A stretch of 64,000 nucleotides of DNA from Mycobacterium rhizamassiliense (GCF_900157375.1 NZ_LT721901.1:862365-926364), one strand, 5' to 3'. Shown: positions 47,815-57,684, counted from the stretch's first letter. The notes: a model not told the origin generated them from the sequence alone. Program-made: numbers and translations.

Positions 47815-48540
47815 TTACTCGACTTCGAAGGGGCCCGTCGAGGTGATGTACAAGTCGTCAAAGGGATGCGTCAGTCCGATCAGCTGATGCCATGTTCGCG
47901 CAAAGTCGATACTGGACTTGCACGCCCATTCGGCTGCGCCGGCGCCGAGGGCCTTATTTGGGAACCACGGCGAACCGATGGGCAGCTTGTTTTCTTTGAT
48001 TTTCGGTTTCAGCCGGCGTTGAAGGTCGTCGTCGACGTTGACCTGGCGTGATCTGGGCCTGCAATGCACGACGTAATCACGAATCTCCACCAGTGTTTTG
48101 ATGCTTTCGTGCGTCACGTCACCAGGCATCGGGTCGCGATTGGCCAGCTTCAGCGCTTGCTTGAATCTGGTCAAAAGTGGCTTCTTGGAGTAATTCTCGT
48201 TGCCCTCCCATGAGGCAGCTATCTCGGCGAGTGCCTCACCGGGAATGCCGTTGGTGTGAGGAGATTCCTTGCTGTCGTACGCGTCCTGCCACGTCGAATT
48301 GACTACTCCTTCAAGGAAAGCCGTTGCGGAAAGCACAGCGTTTGTTACGTGGGAGCGGTGCCGCCGGTCGAAGTCGATGTTTTGATCCACGAGTTGATCT
48401 TCAAGTTCTCCGCAAAGCCACGCTTCGCGTCTGGCTGTCCAAAGGTGTTGGGCGGCTTCATAGTCACGCACGCTGACCACAGCGGCGTAGAACTCTAATT
48501 CGATTGCTTCAGGCTCTGGGGGCCGGTATTTCTCACGCAC
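47815..48540 (-). CDS. HEPN-like hypothetical protein
   Basis: A 241-residue, mainly helical protein. EIRDYVVHCRP at residues 152-162 fits the HEPN signature RX4-6H (Arg154, His159), found in ribonuclease toxins of abortive-infection and toxin-antitoxin systems. The preceding helix, VTNAVLSATAFLEGVVNS, also fits the fold. This call is inference from motif spacing and not a confirmed family. It lies 4 bp after the membrane-protein gene and 30 bp before the 72-residue gene, in the minus-strand cluster. Confidence 0.6.
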   Translation of the reverse strand: MREKYRPPEPEAIELEFYAAVVSVRDYEAAQHLWTARREAWLCGELEDQLVDQNIDFDRRHRSHVTNAVLSATAFLEGVVNSTWQDAYDSKESPHTNGIPGEALAEIAASWEGNENYSKKPLLTRFKQALKLANRDPMPGDVTHESIKTLVEIRDYVVHCRPRSRQVNVDDDLQRRLKPKIKENKLPIGSPWFPNKALGAGAAEWACKSSIDFARTWHQLIGLTHPFDDLYITSTGPFEVE

Positions 48541-48544
48541 AATT

Positions 48545-49081
48545 TTAGTTCTTCGTGTACTCGATCGGCGTCACATATTCCTTGATCGTATTTCGACACC
48601 ACCAATGATAGGTACGGTAACGATGCGCAAATCCAACGAGTTTGGTGCCTCGTGAGAAGCGCCTCGTGAGGTCGTGTTCAACGGTCCAGGTGAGCGAACC
48701 GTGCTCCTCAACCCGCGCGGGTAGGTCTGGACCCCTAATCTCTTTCCCGTTGTTGCGTTCCAGCGACACATCGATCCGGACCGATCCATCCACGGACCGT
48801 AACCCCACGTTGGAAACCGTTGTCGCTTCTGCACCGCTATTCACGACGATGATGTCGAAGCGATCTGCTTGACCCGAGGCCGGTTCGTCTGGTGGGTTGA
48901 CTGGCTCCGGAGGAGGCTTGCCAATACTGGGGGTCATCTTGAGGTTGAGTTGGACGGCAACAGACTGGCGGAGCCAAATCCCCAGCCGTGGCCACCGGAT
49001 GTAGGTCTCCATGAATTTCCAAATGAAGGTGCCCACTGATATGAACAACGCTGCCAACGCAATCCATGTGGATGCTGTCAT
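48545..49081 (-). CDS. Membrane-anchored hypothetical protein
   Basis: A 178-residue protein with one N-terminal TM span (STWIALAALFISVGTFIWKF) and a beta-rich domain at residues 70-150 (FDIIVVNSGAEATTVSNVGLRSVDG), which resembles an Ig-like or carbohydrate-binding sandwich. The orientation is not clear. Short membrane-anchored proteins next to HEPN-like and protease genes occur in defence clusters, but I do not recognise this one. It is 4 bp upstream of the HEPN-like gene. Confidence 0.7.
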   Translation of the reverse strand: MTASTWIALAALFISVGTFIWKFMETYIRWPRLGIWLRQSVAVQLNLKMTPSIGKPPPEPVNPPDEPASGQADRFDIIVVNSGAEATTVSNVGLRSVDGSVRIDVSLERNNGKEIRGPDLPARVEEHGSLTWTVEHDLTRRFSRGTKLVGFAHRYRTYHWWCRNTIKEYVTPIEYTKN

Positions 49082-49157
49082 TTCCTTGATCCCGATTGCG
49101 TGATGTGCCAGGACGATCAGCGCGAAAACCTCCTAAACACATTGTGCGAGCAAGGTT

Positions 49158-49562
49158 TTAGCGAAGGTGCCACTCGCGTTCGATGCGACGGACCTCCTGT
49201 TCGAGGATCGTCGGTATCTTACCTTCGCGTGTTGCGATTGGTTTCCTGCGCCAATATTCAATACTGCGAACCTGGTTGTCCGAAAGATCGCTTTTCAGGT
49301 CGCGGTACCACTCATGTTCTCGTGGATTGACTTCCGGCCAAGCGGCCGCCGGTCCGGCGTTCTCTCTGATCAGTGCCAGTGTGTGGGTCTCAGCTAGACG
49401 TAAGTCTCTGATGTTTTGGCGCCAGTTTGCAATCCTTTGCACGCGCTCTTGGCGCTTGAGGCCTGGTTCGTCCGCCACCTTCCACTTGGCCAACGGCGTC
49501 AGCCAGCCGAGTGCGAGCCCGAAGCCACCGCTGATGAGCGCGACCGGGATCTCACTCGCCAC
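49158..49562 (-). CDS. Hypothetical protein with N-terminal hydrophobic segment
   Basis: A 134-residue protein from GTG 49562 (VASEIPVALISGGFGLALGWLTPL), where the first 25 residues form one membrane span. The rest is hydrophilic and helical, rich in Arg and Trp (REHEWYRDLKSDLSDNQVRSIEYW). The start overlaps the end of the upstream gene by 11 bp. A 76-bp gap separates it from the next cluster gene. The reading further upstream in this frame is Arg/Ser-rich shadow sequence and was not included. Confidence 0.62.
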   Translation of the reverse strand: MASEIPVALISGGFGLALGWLTPLAKWKVADEPGLKRQERVQRIANWRQNIRDLRLAETHTLALIRENAGPAAAWPEVNPREHEWYRDLKSDLSDNQVRSIEYWRRKPIATREGKIPTILEQEVRRIEREWHLR

Positions 49563-50208
49563 TGCTGTTTTCCCCTGCGTTCTGTGCAGCAATAGCTTCA
49601 TACATCGCATCAAGGTGGTCCCGTTGTAGGTCCTCCCGGACACCTTGCCTGAATGAAGCTTCCTGTTGCTGGGTGCCTGCGAGCAGGAGGTCGCAGACCG
49701 GGATGAATGTCTCGGCCATCTCGATAGTGGGGCCCATGAAGTGAAGAAGTTGCGTCGTAATAGTGGCGATGTCGCGCGGGAACGGCGGCGGTTGCAAAAC
49801 CACCTGGACCAGAATTTGTTCCAGATCACTGACGCGGTGCGCGATGTGCTTATTCGCGGTGTCTAGCACCTCTTCGTGGGCGGCTAGTTGTTCAGGGTTC
49901 AGCGCGGCGACGAAGGTTTCAGTGGGTCTCGTACGGGGCTTTCCTGGGATGTATCCCTTGCCAGAGGTGAAGACGCGGCGGTAAGCGATGCAGCAAGACG
50001 TCCACAACGCCCGTTTGATCATGTCGTCAACCTGCTCGCCGCCCGCTGTAGCGTCCCCGCGTTCCCATCTGACATAGGAGGCGGCGCAGTCACGCGCAAA
50101 GCTAATGTCTCCCGCCAGGGAGAGGAAGTCCGCGATCTGCCCACCAGCGTCACCCGTAAGGTCAACTGCCGGATGCCTTAACCATTGCGGGTCAGTTGGC
50201 TGGTTCAT
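49552..50208 (-). CDS. Hypothetical helical protein with KHIAH motif
   Basis: A 218-residue protein from the ATG at 50208 (MNQPTDPQWLRHPAVD). It is largely helical. NKHIAHRVSDLE at residues 119-130 resembles the RDKxxAH helix of AbiU2-type HEPN-like proteins, but the full catalytic pattern is not evident. Its ATG overlaps the stop of the preceding gene by one base (TAATG), so they are translated together. It is second in the minus-strand cluster. I do not assign a function. Confidence 0.65.
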   Translation of the reverse strand: MNQPTDPQWLRHPAVDLTGDAGGQIADFLSLAGDISFARDCAASYVRWERGDATAGGEQVDDMIKRALWTSCCIAYRRVFTSGKGYIPGKPRTRPTETFVAALNPEQLAAHEEVLDTANKHIAHRVSDLEQILVQVVLQPPPFPRDIATITTQLLHFMGPTIEMAETFIPVCDLLLAGTQQQEASFRQGVREDLQRDHLDAMYEAIAAQNAGENSSGE

Positions 50209-50540
50209 TAGCTTTGCACCCCCTCCCGCGCGCACACCGCGCACTGTCTGACAACGGTTGCCCATTCGGGTTCGCATTCGTCCGGCTGCCGGATCAAATG
50301 CGCATCGATGTTCCCGCAGCCGGGACACGCCGAGTACGTCCAGAACGGCTCCCACGCCTGGCGCTCCATCAGGCCACGGTTCTCTGCTGCGCTGAACGGG
50401 ACGACGGTTAGCTCGGGTGGCGTACCCATCCAGGAACGCCAGCGGGAGATCACGCGGTCCCGTTCGGCTATCTCCGCCATCTTGGGATGGCGCGCCGGGA
50501 AGTCGATCACCAGCGGCATAGACAGGGAGTAGTGGCGCAT
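50208..50540 (-). CDS. Hypothetical protein with C-terminal zinc ribbon
   Basis: A 110-residue protein if started at ATG 50540 (MRHYSLSMPLVIDFPARH); the frame is open to 50666, so the start is uncertain. The C-terminal part contains CPGCGNIDAHLI and CAVCAREG, two Cys pairs that form a zinc ribbon. The N-terminal half has no recognised motif. It is the first gene of the minus-strand cluster and lies about 110 bp from a perfect 9+3+9 inverted repeat at 50649-50669. Confidence 0.62.
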   Translation of the reverse strand: MRHYSLSMPLVIDFPARHPKMAEIAERDRVISRWRSWMGTPPELTVVPFSAAENRGLMERQAWEPFWTYSACPGCGNIDAHLIRQPDECEPEWATVVRQCAVCAREGVQS

Positions 50541-50648
50541 ATTGCTCCACCGGGCCTCGTCCAGGAAGCTCGTCACGATCGAAAAGTCTAAGGCTGAATG
50601 ACCCAGGTTTACGCTTGTCTTGTGAGCACAAACGATGGACACCGGGAT

Positions 50649-50669
50649 GCTGTGTCCAGTGGACACAGC
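50649..50669. promoter_or_regulatory. Perfect 9+3+9 inverted repeat at the right island end
   Basis: GCTGTGTCC and GGACACAGC flank AGT. It lies upstream of the minus-strand cluster and near the right end of the island. It may be the operator of that cluster or an integrase arm site, since GGACAC also occurs beside the integrase gene. Confidence 0.5.
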
Positions 50670-50722
50670 TCAATCCATTTCCGCAGTTCGCTCGCGGCAT
50701 TTTTGCAGCACTTTCGGACTCG

Positions 50723-50762
50723 TTAAACACGTTTGACCTGCTCAAACGGTTAAAGGAGGAGA
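50723..50762 (+). promoter_or_regulatory. Palindromic operator and Shine-Dalgarno before the amidohydrolase
   Basis: CGTTTGA (50730-50736) and TCAAACG (50742-50748) are perfect inverted repeats around CCTGC, flanked by TTAA on both sides (50723-50726 and 50750-50753). AAAGGAGGAG (50753-50762) is a strong ribosome binding site. A repressor probably binds just upstream of the gene. Confidence 0.55.
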
Positions 50763-50770
50763 TTAATTAG

Positions 50771-52495
50771 ATGACCTATGACCTCATCATCCGCAATGGC
50801 ACCATTGTCGACGGTTCGGGGGGTGAGCCGTACGTCGGCGACGTCGCGGTGGGTGACGGCGTCATCGCCTCGGTGGGCGCGATCAACGGCGCCACCGCCG
50901 AGCGCGAGATCGACGCCACCGGGCTGCTGGTCACGCCGGGCTTCGTCGACCTGCACACCCACTACGACGGGCAGGCCATCTGGTCGGAGCGGCTGACCCC
51001 GTCGTCGGCGCACGGCGTCACGACGGTGGTGGTGGGCAACTGCGGCGTCGGGTTCGCGCCGTGCCGCAAGGACGACCACGACGTCCTCGTCGACGTGATG
51101 GCCGGTGTCGAGGACATCCCCGGCGTCGTCATGACCGACGGTCTGCCGTGGACGTGGGAGACCTTCCCCGAATACATGGACGCGCTCGACGCCGGCAAGC
51201 GCGACATCGACGTCGCGGCCTACCTGCCGCACTCGCCGCTGCGGGTGTACGTGATGGGTCAGCGCGGCGCCAACCGCGAACCGGCCACCGCCGAGGACCT
51301 GGCCAAGATGCGGGCGCTGGCCAAGGAGGCGATCGAGATCGGCGCGCTGGGCTTCGCGTCGTCGCGGCTGACCATCCACAAGACCGAAAGCGGTTCTCCC
51401 ATCCCGAGTTACGACGCCGCCCGCGAGGAGATCGAGGAGATCGCCAAGGGTGTGGTCGACGCGGGCGGGGGCCTGCTGCAGTTCGTCCCCGACATCCCGT
51501 CCGGCGGCTACCAGCCCGTACTGCAGACGGTGTTCGACGTCGCCGAGGACGTCGGCCTGCCGGTCACCTTCACCCTCGTCGTCGCCAACGCCGGCGATCC
51601 GACGTGGCCGGACGCCATCAACATGGTCGAGAAGGCCAACGCCGCGGGCGGTGACATCACCGCGCAGCTGCTGCCCCGCCCGATCGGGCTCATCATCGGG
51701 CTGCAGCTGACCGCAAACCCGTTTGTGCTCTACCCCAGCTACCAGGAGATCGCGCACCTGCCGCTGGCCGAGCGCGTCGCCGAGATGCGCAAGCCCGACG
51801 TCCGCGCCCGCATCCTGGCCGACAAGCCCGGCCACGGGCACCCGATCCTGTACGTCGCGCAGATGTGGGACTGGATCTTCCCGCTCGGCGACAACCCCAA
51901 CTACGAGCCCGACCCAGCCGACAGCATCGGGGCCCGCGCCCGCGCCAAGGGCGTGAACCCCATGGAGGAGGCCTACGATCGGCTGCTCGACGAAGACGGC
52001 AGGGCCATGCTGCTGGTCGCCACCAGCAACCTGCAGGACAACTCGCTGGACACCGTCGGCAAGCTGTTGCACCGCGACGACGTGGTGCTAGGCCTGGGTG
52101 ACGGCGGCGCGCACTACGGCATGATCTGTGACGCCAGCTACTCGACGTACTTCCTGGCGCACTGGGCGCGCGACCGCAAGAACGGGCGGTTCACGGTGGC
52201 CGAGGCGGTCCGCGAATTGACCACGGTCCCGGCCCGCATCGCCGGCCTATCCGACCGCGGCCGCATCGCCGTCGGCTACAAGGCCGACCTGAACGTCATC
52301 GACCACGCGGGGCTGCGGCTGCACAAGCCGATCATCAGCCACGACCTGCCCGCCGGCGGGCGGCGACTGGACCAAACGGCCGATGGATACGTCGCGACCA
52401 TCGTTTCCGGCGAGGTGATCGCCGAAAACGGCGTGCCCACCGACGCGCGGCCCGGCAAGCTGGTCCGGGGCCGTCAGACCGCCCCTGCGCCATAA
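50771..52495 (+). CDS. N-acyl-D-amino acid deacylase family amidohydrolase
   Basis: A 574-residue amidohydrolase of the D-aminoacylase (urease-related) superfamily, similar to Rv2913c of M. tuberculosis. Metal-binding His are seen in GFVDLHTHYDGQ near residue 65, and the conserved C-terminal GDGGAHYGMICDASYST carries the catalytic Asp region. It would hydrolyse N-acylated D-amino acids or a related amide; the true substrate is unknown. The ATG at 50771 follows a strong Shine-Dalgarno. It marks the return to high-GC core sequence after the island. Confidence 0.92.
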   Translation: MTYDLIIRNGTIVDGSGGEPYVGDVAVGDGVIASVGAINGATAEREIDATGLLVTPGFVDLHTHYDGQAIWSERLTPSSAHGVTTVVVGNCGVGFAPCRKDDHDVLVDVMAGVEDIPGVVMTDGLPWTWETFPEYMDALDAGKRDIDVAAYLPHSPLRVYVMGQRGANREPATAEDLAKMRALAKEAIEIGALGFASSRLTIHKTESGSPIPSYDAAREEIEEIAKGVVDAGGGLLQFVPDIPSGGYQPVLQTVFDVAEDVGLPVTFTLVVANAGDPTWPDAINMVEKANAAGGDITAQLLPRPIGLIIGLQLTANPFVLYPSYQEIAHLPLAERVAEMRKPDVRARILADKPGHGHPILYVAQMWDWIFPLGDNPNYEPDPADSIGARARAKGVNPMEEAYDRLLDEDGRAMLLVATSNLQDNSLDTVGKLLHRDDVVLGLGDGGAHYGMICDASYSTYFLAHWARDRKNGRFTVAEAVRELTTVPARIAGLSDRGRIAVGYKADLNVIDHAGLRLHKPIISHDLPAGGRRLDQTADGYVATIVSGEVIAENGVPTDARPGKLVRGRQTAPAP

Positions 52496-52533
52496 CGCCA
52501 CGCGGGGTGGCCTGTCGCGGTTAAGTTATATCG

Positions 52534-53352
52534 GTGACGAGCCCGCACTACTCGCGGCTGCCTCCAGAAATCAACTCGGCGTTACTTTTCGCCGGTCCTG
52601 GATCGGCACCCATGCTTGACGCCGCTGCGGCGTGGAACGGGCTTGCCGAAAATCTGGCGTCGTCGGCGTCGACCTTCGTTTCGGTGTCCGCCGACCTGGC
52701 CAAAGGCGCGTGGCAGGGCCCGGCGGCGACGGCGATGATGGACGTCGCGTCGAAATACGCGGGTTGGCTCACCGCCGCCGCAACCCAGGCGGAGACCACG
52801 TCGATCCAGGCCGCGGCCATGGCGGACGCCTTCGACAACGCGCAGTCGGCGACCGTGCAGCCTGCCGTGGTGTCGGCCAATCGCCGGCTGGTACAGGTGC
52901 TGGCGTCGACGAACTACCTAGGCCAAAACGCCCCGACGATCATGGACATCGAGTCCGCCTACGAACAGATGTGGGCATCCGACGTGGCGGCCATGACCGA
53001 CTACCACGCCGACGCGTCCGCGGCCGTCGAGCATCTGCCGCCCTGGCAGCAGGTTCTGCACACCCTCGGCTTCGACTTCAACCATGGCCAGCTGACCTCC
53101 GGGCTGCCCGGGGCCACCCCGCCGACGGGCAATACGCCGTCGGTCTTCGGCGGCTTCAACCCGGCCGATGCCAACGTGGTGGCCTCCGCCCACGACGTCA
53201 CCGGCGGCACCAGCGCCGGCTACGGCCTGCTCAACCCGGCCACCCCCGGCACGGGATTCACCCCCAGCCTCGGCCACCCGGACCTGCTGCACCCCTCTAC
53301 CTACCTCGGCGGATTCGACGCCGGCGCCCCCCAGCCGGCGGTGCCCGGCTAG
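52534..53352 (+). CDS. PPE family protein, short PPE10-like
   Basis: A 272-residue PPE protein. The N-terminal domain has [15 protein letters not shown], the WxG motif in KGAWQGPAA, and [26 protein letters not shown], all typical. By position it corresponds to Rv0442c (PPE10), but the long C-terminal glycine/asparagine-rich (MPTR) repeat of that protein is missing; only about 90 residues of low-complexity Gly/Pro-rich sequence follow. PPE proteins are secreted by type VII systems, usually with a PE partner, which is not encoded here. The start is the GTG at 52534. Confidence 0.9.
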   Translation: MTSPHYSRLPPEINSALLFAGPGSAPMLDAAAAWNGLAENLASSASTFVSVSADLAKGAWQGPAATAMMDVASKYAGWLTAAATQAETTSIQAAAMADAFDNAQSATVQPAVVSANRRLVQVLASTNYLGQNAPTIMDIESAYEQMWASDVAAMTDYHADASAAVEHLPPWQQVLHTLGFDFNHGQLTSGLPGATPPTGNTPSVFGGFNPADANVVASAHDVTGGTSAGYGLLNPATPGTGFTPSLGHPDLLHPSTYLGGFDAGAPQPAVPG

Positions 53353-53378
53353 CAGCGCCTGGGCCTATCCTCGAAGCC

Positions 53379-53783
53379 ATGCGCACGAAGAAAAGGGTGG
53401 ACTTCACGCGGCTCGCCGCGGCCCTGCCCGACTACCCGTTCGCGTACCTGATCACCGCCGGCGACGACTACCGCGTGCACACCGTCACGGTCGAGCCGCA
53501 GCTGCGCGACACGTTCCTGGATATCGGGCTGGTCGGCGGCGGCACCCGCACCAACCTCGCCCAACGCAGCGAAGTGACCGTGCTGTGGCCCCCGCCCGAG
53601 CCCGGCGGCTACTCGCTGATCGTCGACGGCCGCGCCGAGCTGTCGGAGGTGGACGCCGAGACGGCGCGCTGCCACGTCGTGCCCACCCGCGCGCTGTTGC
53701 ACCGCAACGCCGACTCCCCGTCGCCCGGCGGCAACGTGGCGGGCTGCCTGCACGACTGCGTGGTGTTCTCGCTGCCCGCCTAG
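53379..53783 (+). CDS. Pyridoxamine 5'-phosphate oxidase-like split-barrel protein (Rv0441c homologue)
   Basis: A 134-residue protein with the beta-rich pattern of the FMN-binding split barrel ([22 protein letters not shown], then [26 protein letters not shown]). Members bind FMN or F420 and reduce small molecules, but the residues for binding are not clear here, so the cofactor is unproven. The ATG at 53379 is 26 bp after the PPE stop. It corresponds to Rv0441c by position. Confidence 0.82.
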   Translation: MRTKKRVDFTRLAAALPDYPFAYLITAGDDYRVHTVTVEPQLRDTFLDIGLVGGGTRTNLAQRSEVTVLWPPPEPGGYSLIVDGRAELSEVDAETARCHVVPTRALLHRNADSPSPGGNVAGCLHDCVVFSLPA

Positions 53784-53855
53784 CGGCGATCGCAAGCGCG
53801 GCATGCCGGGCGCAGCGGGTCGCCGCCATCCGGCCAGGGCCGTACAGTCTCATCC

Positions 53856-54416
53856 GTGAGCCGCGTCGCACCGCTTGCCCCGCCCTGGAGCGAAGAAGAT
53901 GCCACTGGCATCAAGAGCTGGGGTCACCCCGACCGAACGTACGAGCCGCTGCTGCTGGTGCGCTGCCTGCAGCGCCATCCGGCGCTGGCCAGCCGGCTGC
54001 GCAAGCTCGGTGAATCCCTTTACGTCGCAGCGCTTTTGCCGGGCAGGACGCGCACGATCGCGATCCTTCGTATCTGCGCGCTGGTCGGCTGCCGATACGA
54101 GTGGGGCGGGCAAGCCGCGTTCTGGGGTCCGATCGCGGGCGTCAGCGACGAAGAATGCGACGCGCTGGTGACCGGCAGCGCCGCCGACCCGCGCTGGAGC
54201 TCTGCCGAGCGCACGCTGATCGAGGCGGTCGACGAGCTCGAGCGCACCGGCTCGTGGTCAGAGGCGACGTGGGCGGCGCTGGGCCGCGACCTGGACGACG
54301 AGCAGCGGATCGAATTGCTGACCGCCGTCGGCTGGTACCGGACGATCTGCACGCTGTGCAACGCGCTCGCGCTGCCGGTGGAGGGGTGGATGCGGCCCTG
54401 GCCCCTAGCTGGCTGA
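53856..54416 (+). CDS. Carboxymuconolactone decarboxylase family protein
   Basis: A 186-residue CMD/AhpD-fold protein. The central segment RTRTIAILRICALVGCRYEWGGQ has two Cys separated by four residues in place of the CxxC of AhpD, so peroxidase-type redox activity is uncertain. It may act in gamma-lactone or thiol chemistry. It follows the split-barrel gene by 72 bp and overlaps the convergent short-chain dehydrogenase gene by 12 bp. It is a paralogue type of the protein at 16875-17450. Confidence 0.85.
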   Translation: MSRVAPLAPPWSEEDATGIKSWGHPDRTYEPLLLVRCLQRHPALASRLRKLGESLYVAALLPGRTRTIAILRICALVGCRYEWGGQAAFWGPIAGVSDEECDALVTGSAADPRWSSAERTLIEAVDELERTGSWSEATWAALGRDLDDEQRIELLTAVGWYRTICTLCNALALPVEGWMRPWPLAG

Positions 54417-55229
54417 CCGGTCCCTTTTGAGACCCGGATGCTGGTTTTTCAGTAGCGGCAGCAGCAGCCGTCGCGGCATGAACTGGAACAGGCGGGCGCT
54501 GATTTGGCTTGGCAGCCCGGGGGTCACCGCCCCGCGGTCGCCGTCGAGGGCGTCGACCCCGGCGCGCGCCACCTCGCGCGACGGCTTCCACAAAAACTTC
54601 GGGAACGCGGCGGCGAAGGCCCGCGCATCCATGCCCGCGGTGGCCAGGAACTCGGTGCGCACCGGCCCCGGGTTCAACAGCGCGAGGGTGACGCCGGTGC
54701 CGGCGAGTTCGCCGCGCAGCCCCTGGGTGTAGTTGATGACGAACGCCTTGGTGGCGGCGTAGCCGACCTGCCCCGGGAAGGGGTGATAGCCCGCGGTGGA
54801 CCCGACGTTGAGGATGGCCCCGCGACCGCGCGGCACCATCTGCTGGACCGCGCGGGTGGTCAGGTCGATGACGGCCTCGACGTTGACCCGCACCTGGGCG
54901 AGCTCGGCGTCGACCGGCGTTTTCGCCACCGACCCGATGGTGCCTATGCCGGCGTTGTTGACCAGGATCTCGGTGGTCAGGCCGCGCCGCTCGACCTCGT
55001 CGAGCAGGCCGGCGCGCGCGGCGGCGTCCGCGACGTCGCAGCCGATCACCTCGACGCGAACCCGGCCGCTGAGTTCGTCGGCCAGCTCGCGCAGCCGGTC
55101 TTCGCGGCGGGCGACGAGCGTGACGCCGTGGCCGCGGTCGGCCAACTCGCGGGCGATGTCGGCGCCGATGCCCGACGATGCGCCGGTCACGACGGCGGTG
55201 CTGGTGGGTGAGGGAGTCGGAAGGGCCAC
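54405..55229 (-). CDS. Short-chain dehydrogenase/reductase
   Basis: A 274-residue classical SDR. The NAD(P)-binding motif is VVTGASSGIGADIAREL, the structural NNAG is in ILVNNAGIGTIG, and the catalytic Ser-Tyr-Lys set is in NVGSTAGYHPFPGQVGYAATKA. The VARRED stretch after the second strand favours NADP. The substrate is not known; many mycobacterial enzymes of this type act on lipids or ketones. The C-terminus has a membrane-associating helix (FMPRRLLLPLLKN). Confidence 0.92.
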   Translation of the reverse strand: MALPTPSPTSTAVVTGASSGIGADIARELADRGHGVTLVARREDRLRELADELSGRVRVEVIGCDVADAAARAGLLDEVERRGLTTEILVNNAGIGTIGSVAKTPVDAELAQVRVNVEAVIDLTTRAVQQMVPRGRGAILNVGSTAGYHPFPGQVGYAATKAFVINYTQGLRGELAGTGVTLALLNPGPVRTEFLATAGMDARAFAAAFPKFLWKPSREVARAGVDALDGDRGAVTPGLPSQISARLFQFMPRRLLLPLLKNQHPGLKRDRSAS

Positions 55230-55263
55230 GGGTCGAACCTACCCGCCGCCCGCGGCCCCCCGC

Positions 55264-55638
55264 CTAGCCGGACAGCGCATCGAACAAGGCCGCCAACTGG
55301 TCCGGCGACACGGATGTGTTGCATCGGCTGCGCAGGTCCAGCAGCGGCTGCGCGATGCCCTTCAACTCCAACGCCTCACCGGGATGGCCGAGGAAATAAC
55401 CACGGACGGCCGCCTTTGCGTCATCGGGCGATTGGTTGACCGCGGTAGTCAGCACGTTGTTGGCATCGGGATGCCCGTCGAGGTATCCGCTCGCCGAGTT
55501 CAGGACCACGCTGGCGGTGGCGGCGACCCCGCTTGCCGAGCAGGGGTCGGGCGCGGCACCCGCGGTTGGCGCGATCATGACGCACAGAACCCCGACGGGG
55601 ATCACTCCGAAAACTGTGCGCCATAACGAGTTGCTCAT
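55264..55638 (-). CDS. Hemophore-like secreted protein
   Basis: A 124-residue exported protein with a signal peptide (SLWRTVFGVIPVGVLCVMIAPTAGA, cut near AGAAP). The mature part is helical, with Cys in APDPCSASG and LRSRCNTS that would pair, and GYLDGHPDANNVL...YFLGHP repeats. This is the pattern of the mycobacterial haem-binding (Rv0203-like) hemophore-related family. Haem capture is inferred; no MmpL11-type partner is adjacent. It is upstream of the SDR gene on the same strand. Confidence 0.82.
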   Translation of the reverse strand: MSNSLWRTVFGVIPVGVLCVMIAPTAGAAPDPCSASGVAATASVVLNSASGYLDGHPDANNVLTTAVNQSPDDAKAAVRGYFLGHPGEALELKGIAQPLLDLRSRCNTSVSPDQLAALFDALSG

Positions 55639-55721
55639 TGCGTGGTCCCTTCGTACCCGACTGCTCGAACCTTCAGTACATCAGTTACCCAAAAATGCGG
55701 AAAAGCCCGAGACACAGCGAA

Positions 55722-55776
55722 GTGCAACACGGCGTCGGCAGTGCAACGACGGCTTTGGCAGTGCAGCCACGGCGGG
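55722..55776. repeat. Three degenerate copies of a ~20-bp repeat downstream of groEL2
   Basis: GTGCAACACGGCGTCGGCA (55722-55740), GTGCAACGACGGCTTTGGCA (55741-55760) and GTGCAGCCACGGCGGG (55761-55776) are adjacent, related units. They lie in the gap between the hemophore-like gene and groEL2. Confidence 0.5.
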
Positions 55777-55790
55777 AAAATCGCCGAAAT

Positions 55791-55868
55791 CCCGCCCTGA
55801 GCTCACACGCTCCGCCAGGGCTGCACACGCAACGCCCGGGCCGCACGCTCGTCGCCCAGGCTGCACGC
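55791..55868. repeat. Four degenerate copies of a second 18-20-bp repeat
   Basis: Units at 55791-55810, 55811-55830, 55831-55848 and 55849-55868 share the pattern CGCC...GGCTGCACRCGC; for example TCCGCCAGGGCTGCACACGC and TCGTCGCCCAGGCTGCACGC. They sit directly next to the groEL2 terminator. The function is unknown. Confidence 0.55.
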
Positions 55869-55876
55869 CCCGAGAC

Positions 55877-55917
55877 ACGAAGAAGCCCGGCCCCACAAGG
55901 GAACCGGGCTTCTTCGT
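55877..55917 (-). terminator. Transcription terminator of groEL2
   Basis: ACGAAGAAGCCCGG (55877-55890) is the exact reverse complement of CCGGGCTTCTTCGT (55904-55917), with a 13-nt loop. It lies 11 bp after the groEL2 stop. Confidence 0.85.
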
Positions 55918-55928
55918 AAAGCTTGGAC

Positions 55929-57644
<1,716 letters not shown>

Positions 57645-57657
57645 TCACCGTCCCGAC

Positions 57658-57684
57658 CTAGCACTCACGAGTCGCGAGTGCCAA
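57658..57684. promoter_or_regulatory. CIRCE element 1 (HrcA operator)
   Basis: CTAGCACTC, nine bases, then GAGTGCCAA matches the CIRCE consensus TTAGCACTC-N9-GAGTGCTAA with two mismatches. It lies 104 bp upstream of the groEL2 start. Confidence 0.9.

Noticed and set aside
49563..49829. Upstream extension of the 134-residue cluster gene
   Set aside because: This part is the Arg/Ser-rich shadow of the neighbouring 218-residue gene in another frame.
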